From: JANXQE01 sp035651635
GTDB lineage: Bacteria > Verrucomicrobiota > Verrucomicrobiia > Limisphaerales > UBA8199
DNA: 52,004 bases
Assembly: GCA_035651635.1 (NCBI GenBank)
Contig: DASRFK010000081.1
Span: forward strand, 1-52,004
Direction: 5' to 3'
Part shown: positions 42,736 through 50,463 of the stretch, one piece after another
Layout of the letters: every line of letters starts with the position of its first letter
Position numbering within the stretch: the first letter of the stretch is position 1
Notes under the pieces: model-generated
The model's database searches: none
Told to the model about the DNA's origin: nothing
What the model saw: only the letters and a program-made list of their open reading frames with translations
Position numbers and translations under genes: made by a program

Positions 42736-43869
42736 TTATGCCGCCGCAGAATTGCCATTGCCCGACCGCGCGGCTGTGCCGGACAGGCGATGATTGCCAT
42801 CCGCCGCTTCGAGGTGGTGGCGTAAATGATCGGAAAGCTGATCGAGAATCACCTGGCGCTTTTCGGACTGGTTCTGCCGTTTGGCCGCCTCGCGGTGGAA
42901 CGTGGATTTTCCGTAAGCGATTAAAGCCGAGAGCTGGTTTTCCAATCGCAGGATGTTGCCATTGGCTTGGCCGAGAGCCGTGCGCTCCCGGGCGACGCTG
43001 GCTTCAAGGTCGCGGCGTTCCTGGTCCAATTGAGCGAAGGTCGGGTCATAGGCCAATCGCACCGGCCGATGGCGGGCATAAAGACTGGTCAGGTACATCC
43101 CCAGCACGGCGGAAAGGAAGATCTCGGCAGTTGCCTGAGCCGCGACGGTGATTACATCGACCCATTTGGCACCGGCAAAATTGAGGCGCGCGGAAGACCC
43201 AGCGGGCTGGGCAGGGCCGTCAAAGACGGTCAAGGCCGAGATCTGTTCATCGATGCCTTTCGAGAGAGTGGGATAAACACAGGCATAAGCGCCGGCCCAA
43301 ACCGTCACGCCCAGGATCCCTAACGCCAGGCAGGTCCAAAAGTAAATGGCTCGTTGCCGCCGTTCATGGAGAAAATCCCACCCGACTTTGATCGCCAGCG
43401 CGCCCACCGGCAGGAGCGCAGCCCAAAGGTAAGAGCGAATGGGATTCTGCCGGAAGGTCACGAAGCCGGACTCCAGCAGGTTGAAAGAAATGTTGAAAAC
43501 GCCAAATCCGATCAAAGCCACCGCACCCAAGGCGGCGAGTATGAACATGAACAGGTCCCATCCGTTCCAGGGCTGAGTGGGCGCGGAATCTTCCCGGCCA
43601 TCGACCGACACCGCGACGAATTTTTGGCGCTCGCTCAGGCCAAGCTGAGCCTGCTTGAGCCGGCCCTCCAAAAAGCAAAGACGCTCTTCGTGGATTCGGG
43701 CGTCCTGCCGATGCTTTTCCCATTCGATGGCATGATGATGCAAGAATAGCGACCGGTGGTAGGCTTCAATCTCTTCGCCCGAAGCACCGGCGCTTTCGAG
43801 CTGATTTTGGATGAACTCCAAGTGAACGGCCGGGGTGATGGCGTCGGAGGACTTGGCAGCGGCAGTCAT
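42736..43869 (-). CDS. Multi-pass membrane protein with coiled-coil ends, unknown function
   Basis: 377 aa from ATG 43869 (the open frame continues to 43965). The N-terminal ~100 residues are charged and helical (HHHAIEWEKHRQDARIHEER). Four hydrophobic segments follow: WDLFMFILAALGAVALIGFG, SYLWAALLPVGALAIKVGW, AIYFWTCLALGILGVTVWAG, and one near VITVAAQATAEIFLSAVLGM. The C-terminal part is a coiled coil (LDQERRDLEASVARERTALG and on) ending Ser/Gly/Asn-rich. No family is recognised. It lies 119 bp after the M56 gene and 13 bp before the exported 431-aa protein. A membrane scaffold controlled with the BlaI/M56 module is inferred. Confidence 0.6.
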   Translation of the reverse strand: MTAAAKSSDAITPAVHLEFIQNQLESAGASGEEIEAYHRSLFLHHHAIEWEKHRQDARIHEERLCFLEGRLKQAQLGLSERQKFVAVSVDGREDSAPTQPWNGWDLFMFILAALGAVALIGFGVFNISFNLLESGFVTFRQNPIRSYLWAALLPVGALAIKVGWDFLHERRQRAIYFWTCLALGILGVTVWAGAYACVYPTLSKGIDEQISALTVFDGPAQPAGSSARLNFAGAKWVDVITVAAQATAEIFLSAVLGMYLTSLYARHRPVRLAYDPTFAQLDQERRDLEASVARERTALGQANGNILRLENQLSALIAYGKSTFHREAAKRQNQSEKRQVILDQLSDHLRHHLEAADGNHRLSGTAARSGNGNSAAA

Positions 43870-43988
43870 AGGAAAGGCCTTTTGAAGGACGACCGTTAGT
43901 GGTTGCGCCCGGTTTGGATCCTCGAGGCGCTTCGGCACTTGCACCGATGCACCGCGCGATTCCAAACCAGCGGCTGGCTAACTCCGTT

Positions 43989-46151
43989 TTATTTTTTTAC
44001 TTCGGTGTTCACGGTGACATCCGGGGTAACCGAAACATCCGCGTCCGCGCTTACAGCGACGCTTGGGTCGGCAGAAATTTGCGCATGAAGTTTGTCGCCA
44101 GAAACGGCGCCATGGCGCCGGCTATTGTCACGGTCGCCGCGTTCCTGATCTTGCTGCAATTTCTGGATCTGCCGATCCAGCCGCTCCATCTCGCGGCCAA
44201 GTCCCTCGCGGGCCTGGCGCAACGATTCCAATTGCTTTTGCAGTGCTTCGCGCAGCTCACTCTTGTCCTGCCCTTGATCATCGCGACGCGCGGCAAACTC
44301 TTTTTTGGCACGATTGGCCTGCTCAACCGCTCGCTGAGCCTGCTCGAGCGCGCGGGCGGACTGGCGATCCGCCAGGTCTTTGAGTTTATCCAACTGTTCC
44401 TGATCCACATTCCAATTCTGGTTTGCACCCTCTTTGAGGCTCAAAGTGCCATGAGCACGCTTTCCATTCTGCTGGTCCACGAGTGAGCGGACCATTTTTT
44501 CCAAGCGCCGCAGCCGTTCCTCGATCGAGGAATTGCCATTATCCGCAGGTTCGACCGAATCTTCTGACGAAGAGGTCCTGCCAGGTTTGCCCATCCGCGC
44601 CACTCGGGGAAAGGATGGCGGACGCGGCGCCACGTCAATGACCGGCGGCTCAAGAAGTTGAGCAGGCGCTACGTCTGAAGGCTCCGGAGGCTCGGTGGCG
44701 GGAGCGTCCGGTTTGAACTTCGGGCCCGGCTCGATTCCCGCCACTGTCTCGGCCGGCGCTTCGCCTTCGGCGGTGATCGATGCGGCAGCGGGGGCTGGTT
44801 CGGCCGCCGCAAGGGCAGGAGCGGCGGGAGCGGTCAGAATGGCAGCGCCGCTACGGAGCGTCGGGGCTGCGGCAGCGGGAGCAGCCGCCAGGACCAACCT
44901 GGGTGCAAAGTAGACCCCGAGAGCCGCGGCGAGCGCGGCGAGTGAAACCGCTGAGGCCAGGCCGGCTTTGGCCAGCTTTGGCGAACTGTTTCTGCGTGTG
45001 TTGAGTATCATACTTATCCTTTGTTTTAGTTGACTGTGACTGTGAGAAACCCCGGGAGCCAGCAGGGAGGTGCGTTGCTGAATGCGCGCGGCCATATTGG
45101 CCAGGGTCAGCGCGTAACTGCGCCGGCTTCCAGTTAATTGGAGCACTTGATCGTCGCAGGCGATCTCGCGCTCGAGGCCCAGCCGCTTGCTGATCCAGAG
45201 GACGGCTGGATGGAAGAACAAGATCGCTTGGATCAGGTGCTGGATGAGGTTGGTCCAATCATCGTAGCGTTGGACATGAGCCAATTCGTGGCGCAATACA
45301 TGTCGGACCTCATCGAGATTGGTAACCGAATCTTCCGGCAGTAGAATCGTGGGCCGCCGCAACCCGACGAAAACGGCCGAGCGTTGTTCGGGAGTAATCC
45401 GCAGGTTCACCGCCCGGCCGACCTTGAGCTGTGACAGGAGATTCTGAAACAGGCCGCAGAGTTCGGCGCTCACCGGGTGGCGAGCGCGGCGCACCAATCG
45501 TTTTAATTGCGCAAGACGGCAGAAAAGAACCACCAGCCGGGCCGCGGCAACCATGAACCAGAGTAGGCTCGAGGCGGCCACGACGCCAAAACCAACCGCT
45601 GACTCCGGCCTCCAGGAAACGGGGGACAAGAGCCGGCCAGTGAACGCCCAGATCCGATTTCGCCACGAACGGGAATCGGTTACGGACTTGCCGATGGAGG
45701 AGCCGACCATTGGCAGTTCAGGAGGTCCGGCGAGTCGTCCCTCGGGCGAGGCGGAGCCCAGCGGGAGCAAATCGGTCCGCTGACTATCTTCGAGGTCCAC
45801 ACCCAAGGCCAATGGATCGGCGGCTACGGAAGGTTCGACAGTAAGTGCGCCAAATTCGCCGGGGTTTGCCGGCGGCGTCTCAAGAATAAATGTTGGAAGG
45901 GCCGGCGCGGGAGTGGATTGAAATGGCGGCGGCGTTTTGGACTGGCGAGCGTCGAGGCAGTAATGTGCCGGGATCAACAGGGCAATGAGCAACAGTGTGG
46001 CGAACCAAACCGCGTGGCGGGTGGCGGCATTCGCCTTGCCCCACCAGCGCAACAGAAACGCCACGAGCAACCAAAGCAGAATTCCCTGGTACAACCCGTT
46101 GACCAGAGCCCCGAGCAACTGTGCGCCGCAGCTGTGCAGTTCAGCTTTCAT
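43989..46151 (-). CDS. M56 family sensor metallopeptidase (BlaR1-type N-part) with Ala/Pro linker and coiled-coil tail
   Basis: 720 aa. Membrane helices near LVNGLYQGILLWLLVAFLLR and AVWFATLLLIALLIPAHYCL, then a third hydrophobic segment. The zinc peptidase part follows, with LRHELAHVQRYDDW (HELAH, near residue 287) and EREIACDDQVLQLTG, the E-x-ACD block of M56. After a fourth membrane segment (about SLAALAAALGVYFAP) comes a ~90-residue Ala/Pro-rich linker, then a long Gln/Arg/Glu coiled coil (from about 570 to 690). The sensor domain of BlaR1 (a penicillin-binding domain) is absent. ATG 46151 overlaps blaI's end by 11 bp. By the known scheme it should cleave or inactivate BlaI on a signal. 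Confidence 0.85.
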   Translation of the reverse strand: MKAELHSCGAQLLGALVNGLYQGILLWLLVAFLLRWWGKANAATRHAVWFATLLLIALLIPAHYCLDARQSKTPPPFQSTPAPALPTFILETPPANPGEFGALTVEPSVAADPLALGVDLEDSQRTDLLPLGSASPEGRLAGPPELPMVGSSIGKSVTDSRSWRNRIWAFTGRLLSPVSWRPESAVGFGVVAASSLLWFMVAAARLVVLFCRLAQLKRLVRRARHPVSAELCGLFQNLLSQLKVGRAVNLRITPEQRSAVFVGLRRPTILLPEDSVTNLDEVRHVLRHELAHVQRYDDWTNLIQHLIQAILFFHPAVLWISKRLGLEREIACDDQVLQLTGSRRSYALTLANMAARIQQRTSLLAPGVSHSHSQLKQRISMILNTRRNSSPKLAKAGLASAVSLAALAAALGVYFAPRLVLAAAPAAAAPTLRSGAAILTAPAAPALAAAEPAPAAASITAEGEAPAETVAGIEPGPKFKPDAPATEPPEPSDVAPAQLLEPPVIDVAPRPPSFPRVARMGKPGRTSSSEDSVEPADNGNSSIEERLRRLEKMVRSLVDQQNGKRAHGTLSLKEGANQNWNVDQEQLDKLKDLADRQSARALEQAQRAVEQANRAKKEFAARRDDQGQDKSELREALQKQLESLRQAREGLGREMERLDRQIQKLQQDQERGDRDNSRRHGAVSGDKLHAQISADPSVAVSADADVSVTPDVTVNTEVKK

Positions 46152-46530
46152 TGGAATCGTCCCCAGACTCCACGATTCGCCGTTTGAGTTCGTCGAGTTC
46201 TCCCGGCGTGAGTTCATCCTCTCGCAGGAACGTCAACACCAGTTCGCTAGCCGAGCCGGAAAAAAACTTGGAGAGCAATTGGTGCACGGCTTTGCGGGCG
46301 GCGGTGTTGCGGTCTACTTTGGGCGTGAAGACGTGCGCCCGGCCTTCTTTGTGGGCCGCCAGGTACCCCTTGGCTTTGAGAATTCGCATGAGGGTCAGGA
46401 TGGTCGTGTAGGCGTCTTTGCCCCGGAGCGCTTCGACCACGTCGGCGACGGTGGCCGAACCGCGGGCCCAAATGACCTCCATAATGCGGTGCTCGGCGTT
46501 GGTCAGGGTGGTGGTTTTCTTGCGGGCCAT
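46141..46530 (-). CDS. BlaI/MecI/CopY family repressor
   Basis: 129 aa. A winged-helix DNA-binding domain: LTNAEHRIMEVIWARGSATV, VVEALRGKDAYTTILTLMRI, LKAKGYLAAHKEGRAHVFTP, then a dimerisation part with LLSKFFSGSASELVLTFLRE. Known family members bind a palindromic operator as dimers and are inactivated by proteolysis via the M56 partner. It is the first gene of the module; the M56 gene overlaps its 3' end by 11 bp. A palindromic candidate operator lies 57-74 bp upstream of its start and overlaps a good -35 box. Confidence 0.92.
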   Translation of the reverse strand: MARKKTTTLTNAEHRIMEVIWARGSATVADVVEALRGKDAYTTILTLMRILKAKGYLAAHKEGRAHVFTPKVDRNTAARKAVHQLLSKFFSGSASELVLTFLREDELTPGELDELKRRIVESGDDSNES

Positions 46531-46560
46531 AAAATCAACTATTAACGAATTAGTAGCAGG

Positions 46561-46604
46561 AGATTAAAACGGCTCCGCACTCCTGTCAACTAAAACTTTA
46601 GTTG
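46561..46604 (-). promoter_or_regulatory. Candidate promoter and BlaI operator upstream of blaI
   Basis: On the minus strand TTGACA (complement of 46584-46589) is a perfect -35 box and TAATCT (complement of 46561-46566) lies 17 bp downstream as a weaker -10. An 18-bp perfect palindrome, CAACTAAA-AC-TTTAGTTG (46587-46604), overlaps the first three bases of the -35 box and ends next to the stop codon of the upstream gene. A second, weaker dyad CTATTAA...TTAGTAG is at 46537-46554. A repressor bound here would block RNA polymerase, so autoregulation by BlaI is likely; the binding itself is inferred. Confidence 0.55.
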
Positions 46605-47675
46605 TTAATTAGAAACCCTGCGCACGCAGCGAAAGCCGCAGAAATCCGTCGAGAAACAGGCGTCGGTATCGCCGGTGCGTTCGCCCTGGCGAAAAGTCGC
46701 CCGGCACTGGTCGGGGCTGGATTTCCAACTGCCTCCGCGAATGACCCGCTTAACATCCTTGCCGGGACTGGCCGGCCCGTGCGGATCGGCGGCCGGGCTC
46801 TCACGGTAGTAAGTGGGACTATAAACATCCTCACACCACTCGGAGACATTTCCATAGAGATCGAACAAGCCGAAAGCATTCGGCCCTTTCTGTTCCACTG
46901 CATGTGTTTTCTGGTCCGCGTTTTCACCGAACCAGGCGTATTGACGCAGTTTTTCGGGCGCGCCGAAATCGTAAGGCGAATCGGTTCCAGCGCGGCAGGC
47001 GTACTCCCACTCGGCCTCCGTCGGAAGTCGATAGCCGCTGGCGGAGTAATCGCAATCCCAATCCGGGGTTTTTTCGTTGTAACAGGGAGTCAAGCCTTCG
47101 AGGAGGGAGCGTTCGTTGCAGAATCGTTTGGCATCGCGCCAGCGCACTCGCTCGACTGGTTTGCGGGGGTCATCCTGCCAATGAGAGGGATCGGGCAACT
47201 GAACTTTGGCGAACATTTCATGCGTTACCTCGGATGCATCCATCCAGAAAGTGCTTAATCTGACCTTGTGGGCTGGGGCCTCATCCGAATTTCCATGGTC
47301 CGTCCCCATAGTGAACTCACCGGCAGGAACAAGCACCAGCGGGCCGCATTTGGTGTCGAGAGTTTTGGCCTGGCCGGCAGCCGGCTGGCTCTCGTGGTTA
47401 CTTGAAGTGGAACTCTTGGCAGCATCGGGCGTCTGTCTCTCGCAACCGGTCAAAGCGGCACATATCCCCAGCAGCACAATCAGTCGGCGCGTAAAACTGT
47501 AACTATCAGTGGGAGAAAAGCCATGCCCCTCACCCAACCCGCTCCCCAAAGGAGAGGGCGAACGTCGTGGGGCTACGGAAATGGGACTATCATTCAGCGA
47601 ACGCTCCCGATCACCCAAAAGCTGTTCCCCCGCCCTTTGGGCGAGCGCGAGGGGGATTAGATGGCCCAACTGCAT
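46605..47675 (-). CDS. Formylglycine-generating enzyme/SUMF1-type lipoprotein
   Basis: Up to 356 aa. After a repeat-encoded N-part, a lipoprotein signal is seen: RRLIVLLGICAALTGC (Cys is the lipid site). The SUMF1 fold follows: LVLVPAGEFTMGTD, EAPAHKVRLSTFWMDASEVT, GYRLPTEAEWEYACRAGTD, NAFGLFDLYGNVSEWCED, KRVIRGGSWKSSPDQC, DFCGFRCVRRV. Family members include sulfatase-activating enzymes and many binding proteins; the two active-site cysteines of the oxygenase type are not clearly placed, so a non-catalytic role is possible. The start is uncertain: ATG 47675 precedes a palindromic element (47526-47656), and no in-frame ATG follows before the lipobox. The stop lies at the operator palindrome. 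Confidence 0.8.
   Translation of the reverse strand: MQLGHLIPLALAQRAGEQLLGDRERSLNDSPISVAPRRSPSPLGSGLGEGHGFSPTDSYSFTRRLIVLLGICAALTGCERQTPDAAKSSTSSNHESQPAAGQAKTLDTKCGPLVLVPAGEFTMGTDHGNSDEAPAHKVRLSTFWMDASEVTHEMFAKVQLPDPSHWQDDPRKPVERVRWRDAKRFCNERSLLEGLTPCYNEKTPDWDCDYSASGYRLPTEAEWEYACRAGTDSPYDFGAPEKLRQYAWFGENADQKTHAVEQKGPNAFGLFDLYGNVSEWCEDVYSPTYYRESPAADPHGPASPGKDVKRVIRGGSWKSSPDQCRATFRQGERTGDTDACFSTDFCGFRCVRRVSN
47526..47656. repeat. Imperfect inverted-repeat element inside the 5' part of the SUMF1 gene
   Basis: The left arm reads CCCCTCACCCAACCCGCTCC then CCAAAGGAGAGGG (47526-47558). The right arm, as its reverse complement, reads CCCCCTCGCGCTCGCCCAAA then GGGCGGGGG (47627-47655). This C-rich/AAAGG type is a familiar kind of bacterial intergenic repeat. 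It supplies the coding for the odd N-terminal residues (PSPLGSGLGEG) of the lipoprotein's open frame. Confidence 0.55.
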
Positions 47676-47703
47676 TGTAACAGAGAAAGACAGGGGGAGA
47701 GCG

Positions 47704-48795
47704 CTATTGCCGCACCGAGCGGAACCAGGCAGGTTCTTTGTTGCTCCAGCCGTTGGTAGTCAGGACCGCGAAATTAGTACAAGCCGGGTCGTTTAGATTG
47801 AAAACGCCCTGCCCTTGAGCGGATACGGCACAAATGTTCCAGCCGGCCGCGTGGACTCCTACGATTTCGCACGCGGCTTGAAACGTGCCCGGTTTGCTCA
47901 AGTCCCCTTCCCCTTCGGGCCCGCGGCTAAAGCTGAGAAACCGGCTGTCGGGCGACCAATCGACATGGTAAATTTTGTTGGTCTCATCTTTGACGTGCAG
48001 ACGCCACTCGCCCACGGCCGGAGTCTCGGCATCCAAATTGATAGGCGCGGCGGCGATTTCATGATCGCCGGCGCCCCAGGCGATTTGCTTCCCATCGGGG
48101 CTGAGGCAAGGCCGACAGCCCGGGATGTTTAGATTAATAATGCGGGGCCCATCGGCTTCAATCAGGAGAATGCCGTGGTCCACGCCCATGCCGGCATGGA
48201 CCGTCGAGACGATCCATTTGCCGTCAGCCGACCAGCCGGGATTATACAGATGATGCAGGTTGGTGCTATTGACGTGCTGACGGATGTTGCCGGTCTCGAG
48301 GTTGTAGAAGCTCATCCCTTTCGTATAGAAATCGATGACGTTGAATTTGGGGAATTCCTGAGGCAGGAAACCGATTTCCTTCCCATCCGGCCGCCAAAAG
48401 GGTTCACGCGCATGGTCCGCGAGCTTGCGTCGGTGCTTGCCATCGATGTCCATCACCCAAAGACTGCGCACCGCGTCCCGGCCCTCACCCTGGTCGACGG
48501 AAAAGCACAGCTTCGAGCCATCGGGCGAGATTTGAGGATAGTGCTCATTGATGGTCGGGGTGTGAGTCAGATTTACGGGGTCAGACCCATCAGCGTTCAT
48601 CACAAAGATTTCCCAGTTGTTATCGACGTAACACTCATTGGCGATTTTGAACGAGGAGGATTTCAGCTGATCCCGGAAATCTTGGGCATCACACCATGGG
48701 CTGAACCCCCAAAAGAGAATCAGAGTGAGAAGGAGTAAGGGGCTGGAGATTGGACGGTTGAGCCGGAAGCGGATCAATGAGAATGCATTAAACAC
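47704..48795 (-). CDS. Exported TolB-like (PD40/WD40-like) beta-propeller protein
   Basis: 363 aa. A signal peptide (PLLLLTLILFWGFSPWCDAQ) is followed by PD40-type blades: NNWEIFVMNADGSDPVNLTH, HYPQISPDGSKLCFS, EPFWRPDGKEIGFLPQ, NPGWSADGKWIVSTV, CRPCLSPDGKQIAWG, HVDWSPDSRFLSFSRG. The family carries out binding in the periplasm (TolB) or in exported peptidase modules; no enzyme part is attached here. It lies 28 bp upstream of the SUMF1 gene on the same strand and is divergent from the C39 gene. A surface-binding role is the likeliest reading. Confidence 0.85.
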   Translation of the reverse strand: MFNAFSLIRFRLNRPISSPLLLLTLILFWGFSPWCDAQDFRDQLKSSSFKIANECYVDNNWEIFVMNADGSDPVNLTHTPTINEHYPQISPDGSKLCFSVDQGEGRDAVRSLWVMDIDGKHRRKLADHAREPFWRPDGKEIGFLPQEFPKFNVIDFYTKGMSFYNLETGNIRQHVNSTNLHHLYNPGWSADGKWIVSTVHAGMGVDHGILLIEADGPRIINLNIPGCRPCLSPDGKQIAWGAGDHEIAAAPINLDAETPAVGEWRLHVKDETNKIYHVDWSPDSRFLSFSRGPEGEGDLSKPGTFQAACEIVGVHAAGWNICAVSAQGQGVFNLNDPACTNFAVLTTNGWSNKEPAWFRSVRQ

Positions 48796-48905
48796 AACCC
48801 AAGGCTAAGTTTTCGACCAATTTTTTCAAGAACGAAGGAAGCCTCGACAGGTTTTCACCCAACTCGGCGTCAACAAAATTGACAAGCCTGCTATTTTCCT
48901 GATCG

Positions 48906-50099
48906 ATGCCCATTGCGCCACACGCCGGGTTTTATATTGAGGATGGCTCGAATCGCCGCCTTGCTCGCAAGCAACGCGGATGGGCGCTCTCGGTCATAAA
49001 GGTCTTCGCGGCGGCGTTGGTGATTTCCGTCACGGTCGGGCCAAAACCGGCTCGGGCCGATTCAGAAGCTCAAGAACAGCAGTTCATAGGCTTCAGTAAA
49101 CCGGGCGATTTTGAGGAGATGCCAGGTTCCGATCCCGGGCAGAAAATTCTGCTCTCGCCGGAAATCCAGGCAAAGATCGAGTTCAACGAGGCGATTGTTT
49201 CGTGGAATGCGCAAATGCCGCGACAAGCCAGTCTGCGCGTTGAAGCTCGCGCGCTCTATCCGGATTCCGCCACGAAATACTATTGCCTGGGAGTTTGGGC
49301 GAGCGAATCGGCCGAGCATCCAAGGCACAGCGTGCCCAATCAAGCTGACCAGGACGGAAAAGTCGCAACCGACACGCTAATCTTGAGTCGTCCGGCACGG
49401 AACTTCCAGGTTCGTCTTACCCTAGCCGGGGAGGGTGCATTGCCAGCACTCAAGTTTATCGGCGTGTGTCTCTGCCAGACAAATGCCGCTTTATCGGTGG
49501 GAGCGCCGAACCGTTCGGTTTGGGGCAAGACACTGCCGGTGCCGGAGCGGAGCCAGATGCCCTATCCAAATGGGAAAGTGTGGTGCAGCCCAACCACCGT
49601 CTCGATGCTGATGGGGTTTTGGTCCAAAGATTTGAAACGGCCCGAGCTGGATCGATCCGTGCCGGCCGTCGCGGAGGCAGTTTACGATTCGGAATGGAAA
49701 GGCACAGGCAATTGGGTTTTTAATATGGCGTATGCGGGCTCATTTCCCGGCATGCGGGCGTATGTGACACGGCTGAGCGACGTCTCGGAAATCGAAGCCT
49801 GGATTGGACGAGGTATCCCGGTTGGGCTGTCGTTGGATTACGATCGACTGCGGGGCAAAGGGCCAGGTCCAAACGGCCATCTGGTGGTCTGTGTCGGGTT
49901 TACTCCCGAGGGGGATCCGGTCATCAATGATCCAGGCACAACGCAACACGTCCAAAAGATATTCCGACGCGCGAACCTCATTGATGCCTGGAGTTGTTCG
50001 CGAAACACGGTTTACCTCGTTTATCCGGAAGGCCTTGCCACGCCAAATGACCCTTTCGGTCACTGGGATTCTCCACAAACGCGGGCTTCAAACCGTTAA
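48906..50099 (+). CDS. Exported C39-like peptidase (PF13529 type)
   Basis: 397 aa. An N-terminal cytoplasmic-type lead precedes the signal sequence VIKVFAAALVISVTVGPKPA, so the true start may be a later codon. A beta-rich N-domain (about 55-205) is followed by the papain-like C39 domain. The catalytic Cys is in VWCSPTTVSMLMGFW (about 225) and His is in GPNGHLVVCVGFTPEGDPVI, with the DPG block following. Most such proteins cleave short peptides in the envelope. A disulphide between CLCQ and C-terminal cysteines is possible. It is divergent from the TolB-like gene with a 110-bp gap and has no operon partner on the right. Confidence 0.82.
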   Translation: MPIAPHAGFYIEDGSNRRLARKQRGWALSVIKVFAAALVISVTVGPKPARADSEAQEQQFIGFSKPGDFEEMPGSDPGQKILLSPEIQAKIEFNEAIVSWNAQMPRQASLRVEARALYPDSATKYYCLGVWASESAEHPRHSVPNQADQDGKVATDTLILSRPARNFQVRLTLAGEGALPALKFIGVCLCQTNAALSVGAPNRSVWGKTLPVPERSQMPYPNGKVWCSPTTVSMLMGFWSKDLKRPELDRSVPAVAEAVYDSEWKGTGNWVFNMAYAGSFPGMRAYVTRLSDVSEIEAWIGRGIPVGLSLDYDRLRGKGPGPNGHLVVCVGFTPEGDPVINDPGTTQHVQKIFRRANLIDAWSCSRNTVYLVYPEGLATPNDPFGHWDSPQTRASNR

Positions 50100-50463
50100 A
50101 CCAAGGCGAGCGCGCCGAAAGAACGCAGCACAACCGACCACGAGCTGTCCAAGTTCTCGACTGTACTTTTTTTGGTTTTTTCCAGTTGACAGTCTGGAGG
50201 CGATTTGACAACAATCTTCTCGATTCGGGTGGCGGATCGTTTTCTTCAGCGGGATCCCCCATCCCCACCTCCTTGGCGAACCGTTGCCCGAATCGCTTAA
50301 CCTTCTTTGGACCATTGTCCCCCTGTGGAAACTGTGAATTTCGGCAAAAGCGCCCTGCAGACCATTAGCCGAGTGCTGCCGTTCGGCCGATCCCCACCCG
50401 TTGTGACATAGATCTCGAACTGCGGCGCGATGCTCCGACCGGCATTTTTGAGCCACCCGGTTG
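50100..50463. other. Non-coding region between C39 and S53 genes (convergent)
   Basis: The two flanking genes converge here. Reading frames present have no recognisable features. A T-rich run, TTTTTTTGGTTTTTTCCAG (about 50167-50186), lies about 70 bp after the C39 stop and could help end transcription, though I see no strong stem before it. Nothing else stands out. Confidence 0.5.

Noticed and set aside
42736..43965. Upstream extension of the membrane coiled-coil gene to 43965
   Set aside because: The first 32 residues look like non-coding translation and precede a better ATG at 43869.
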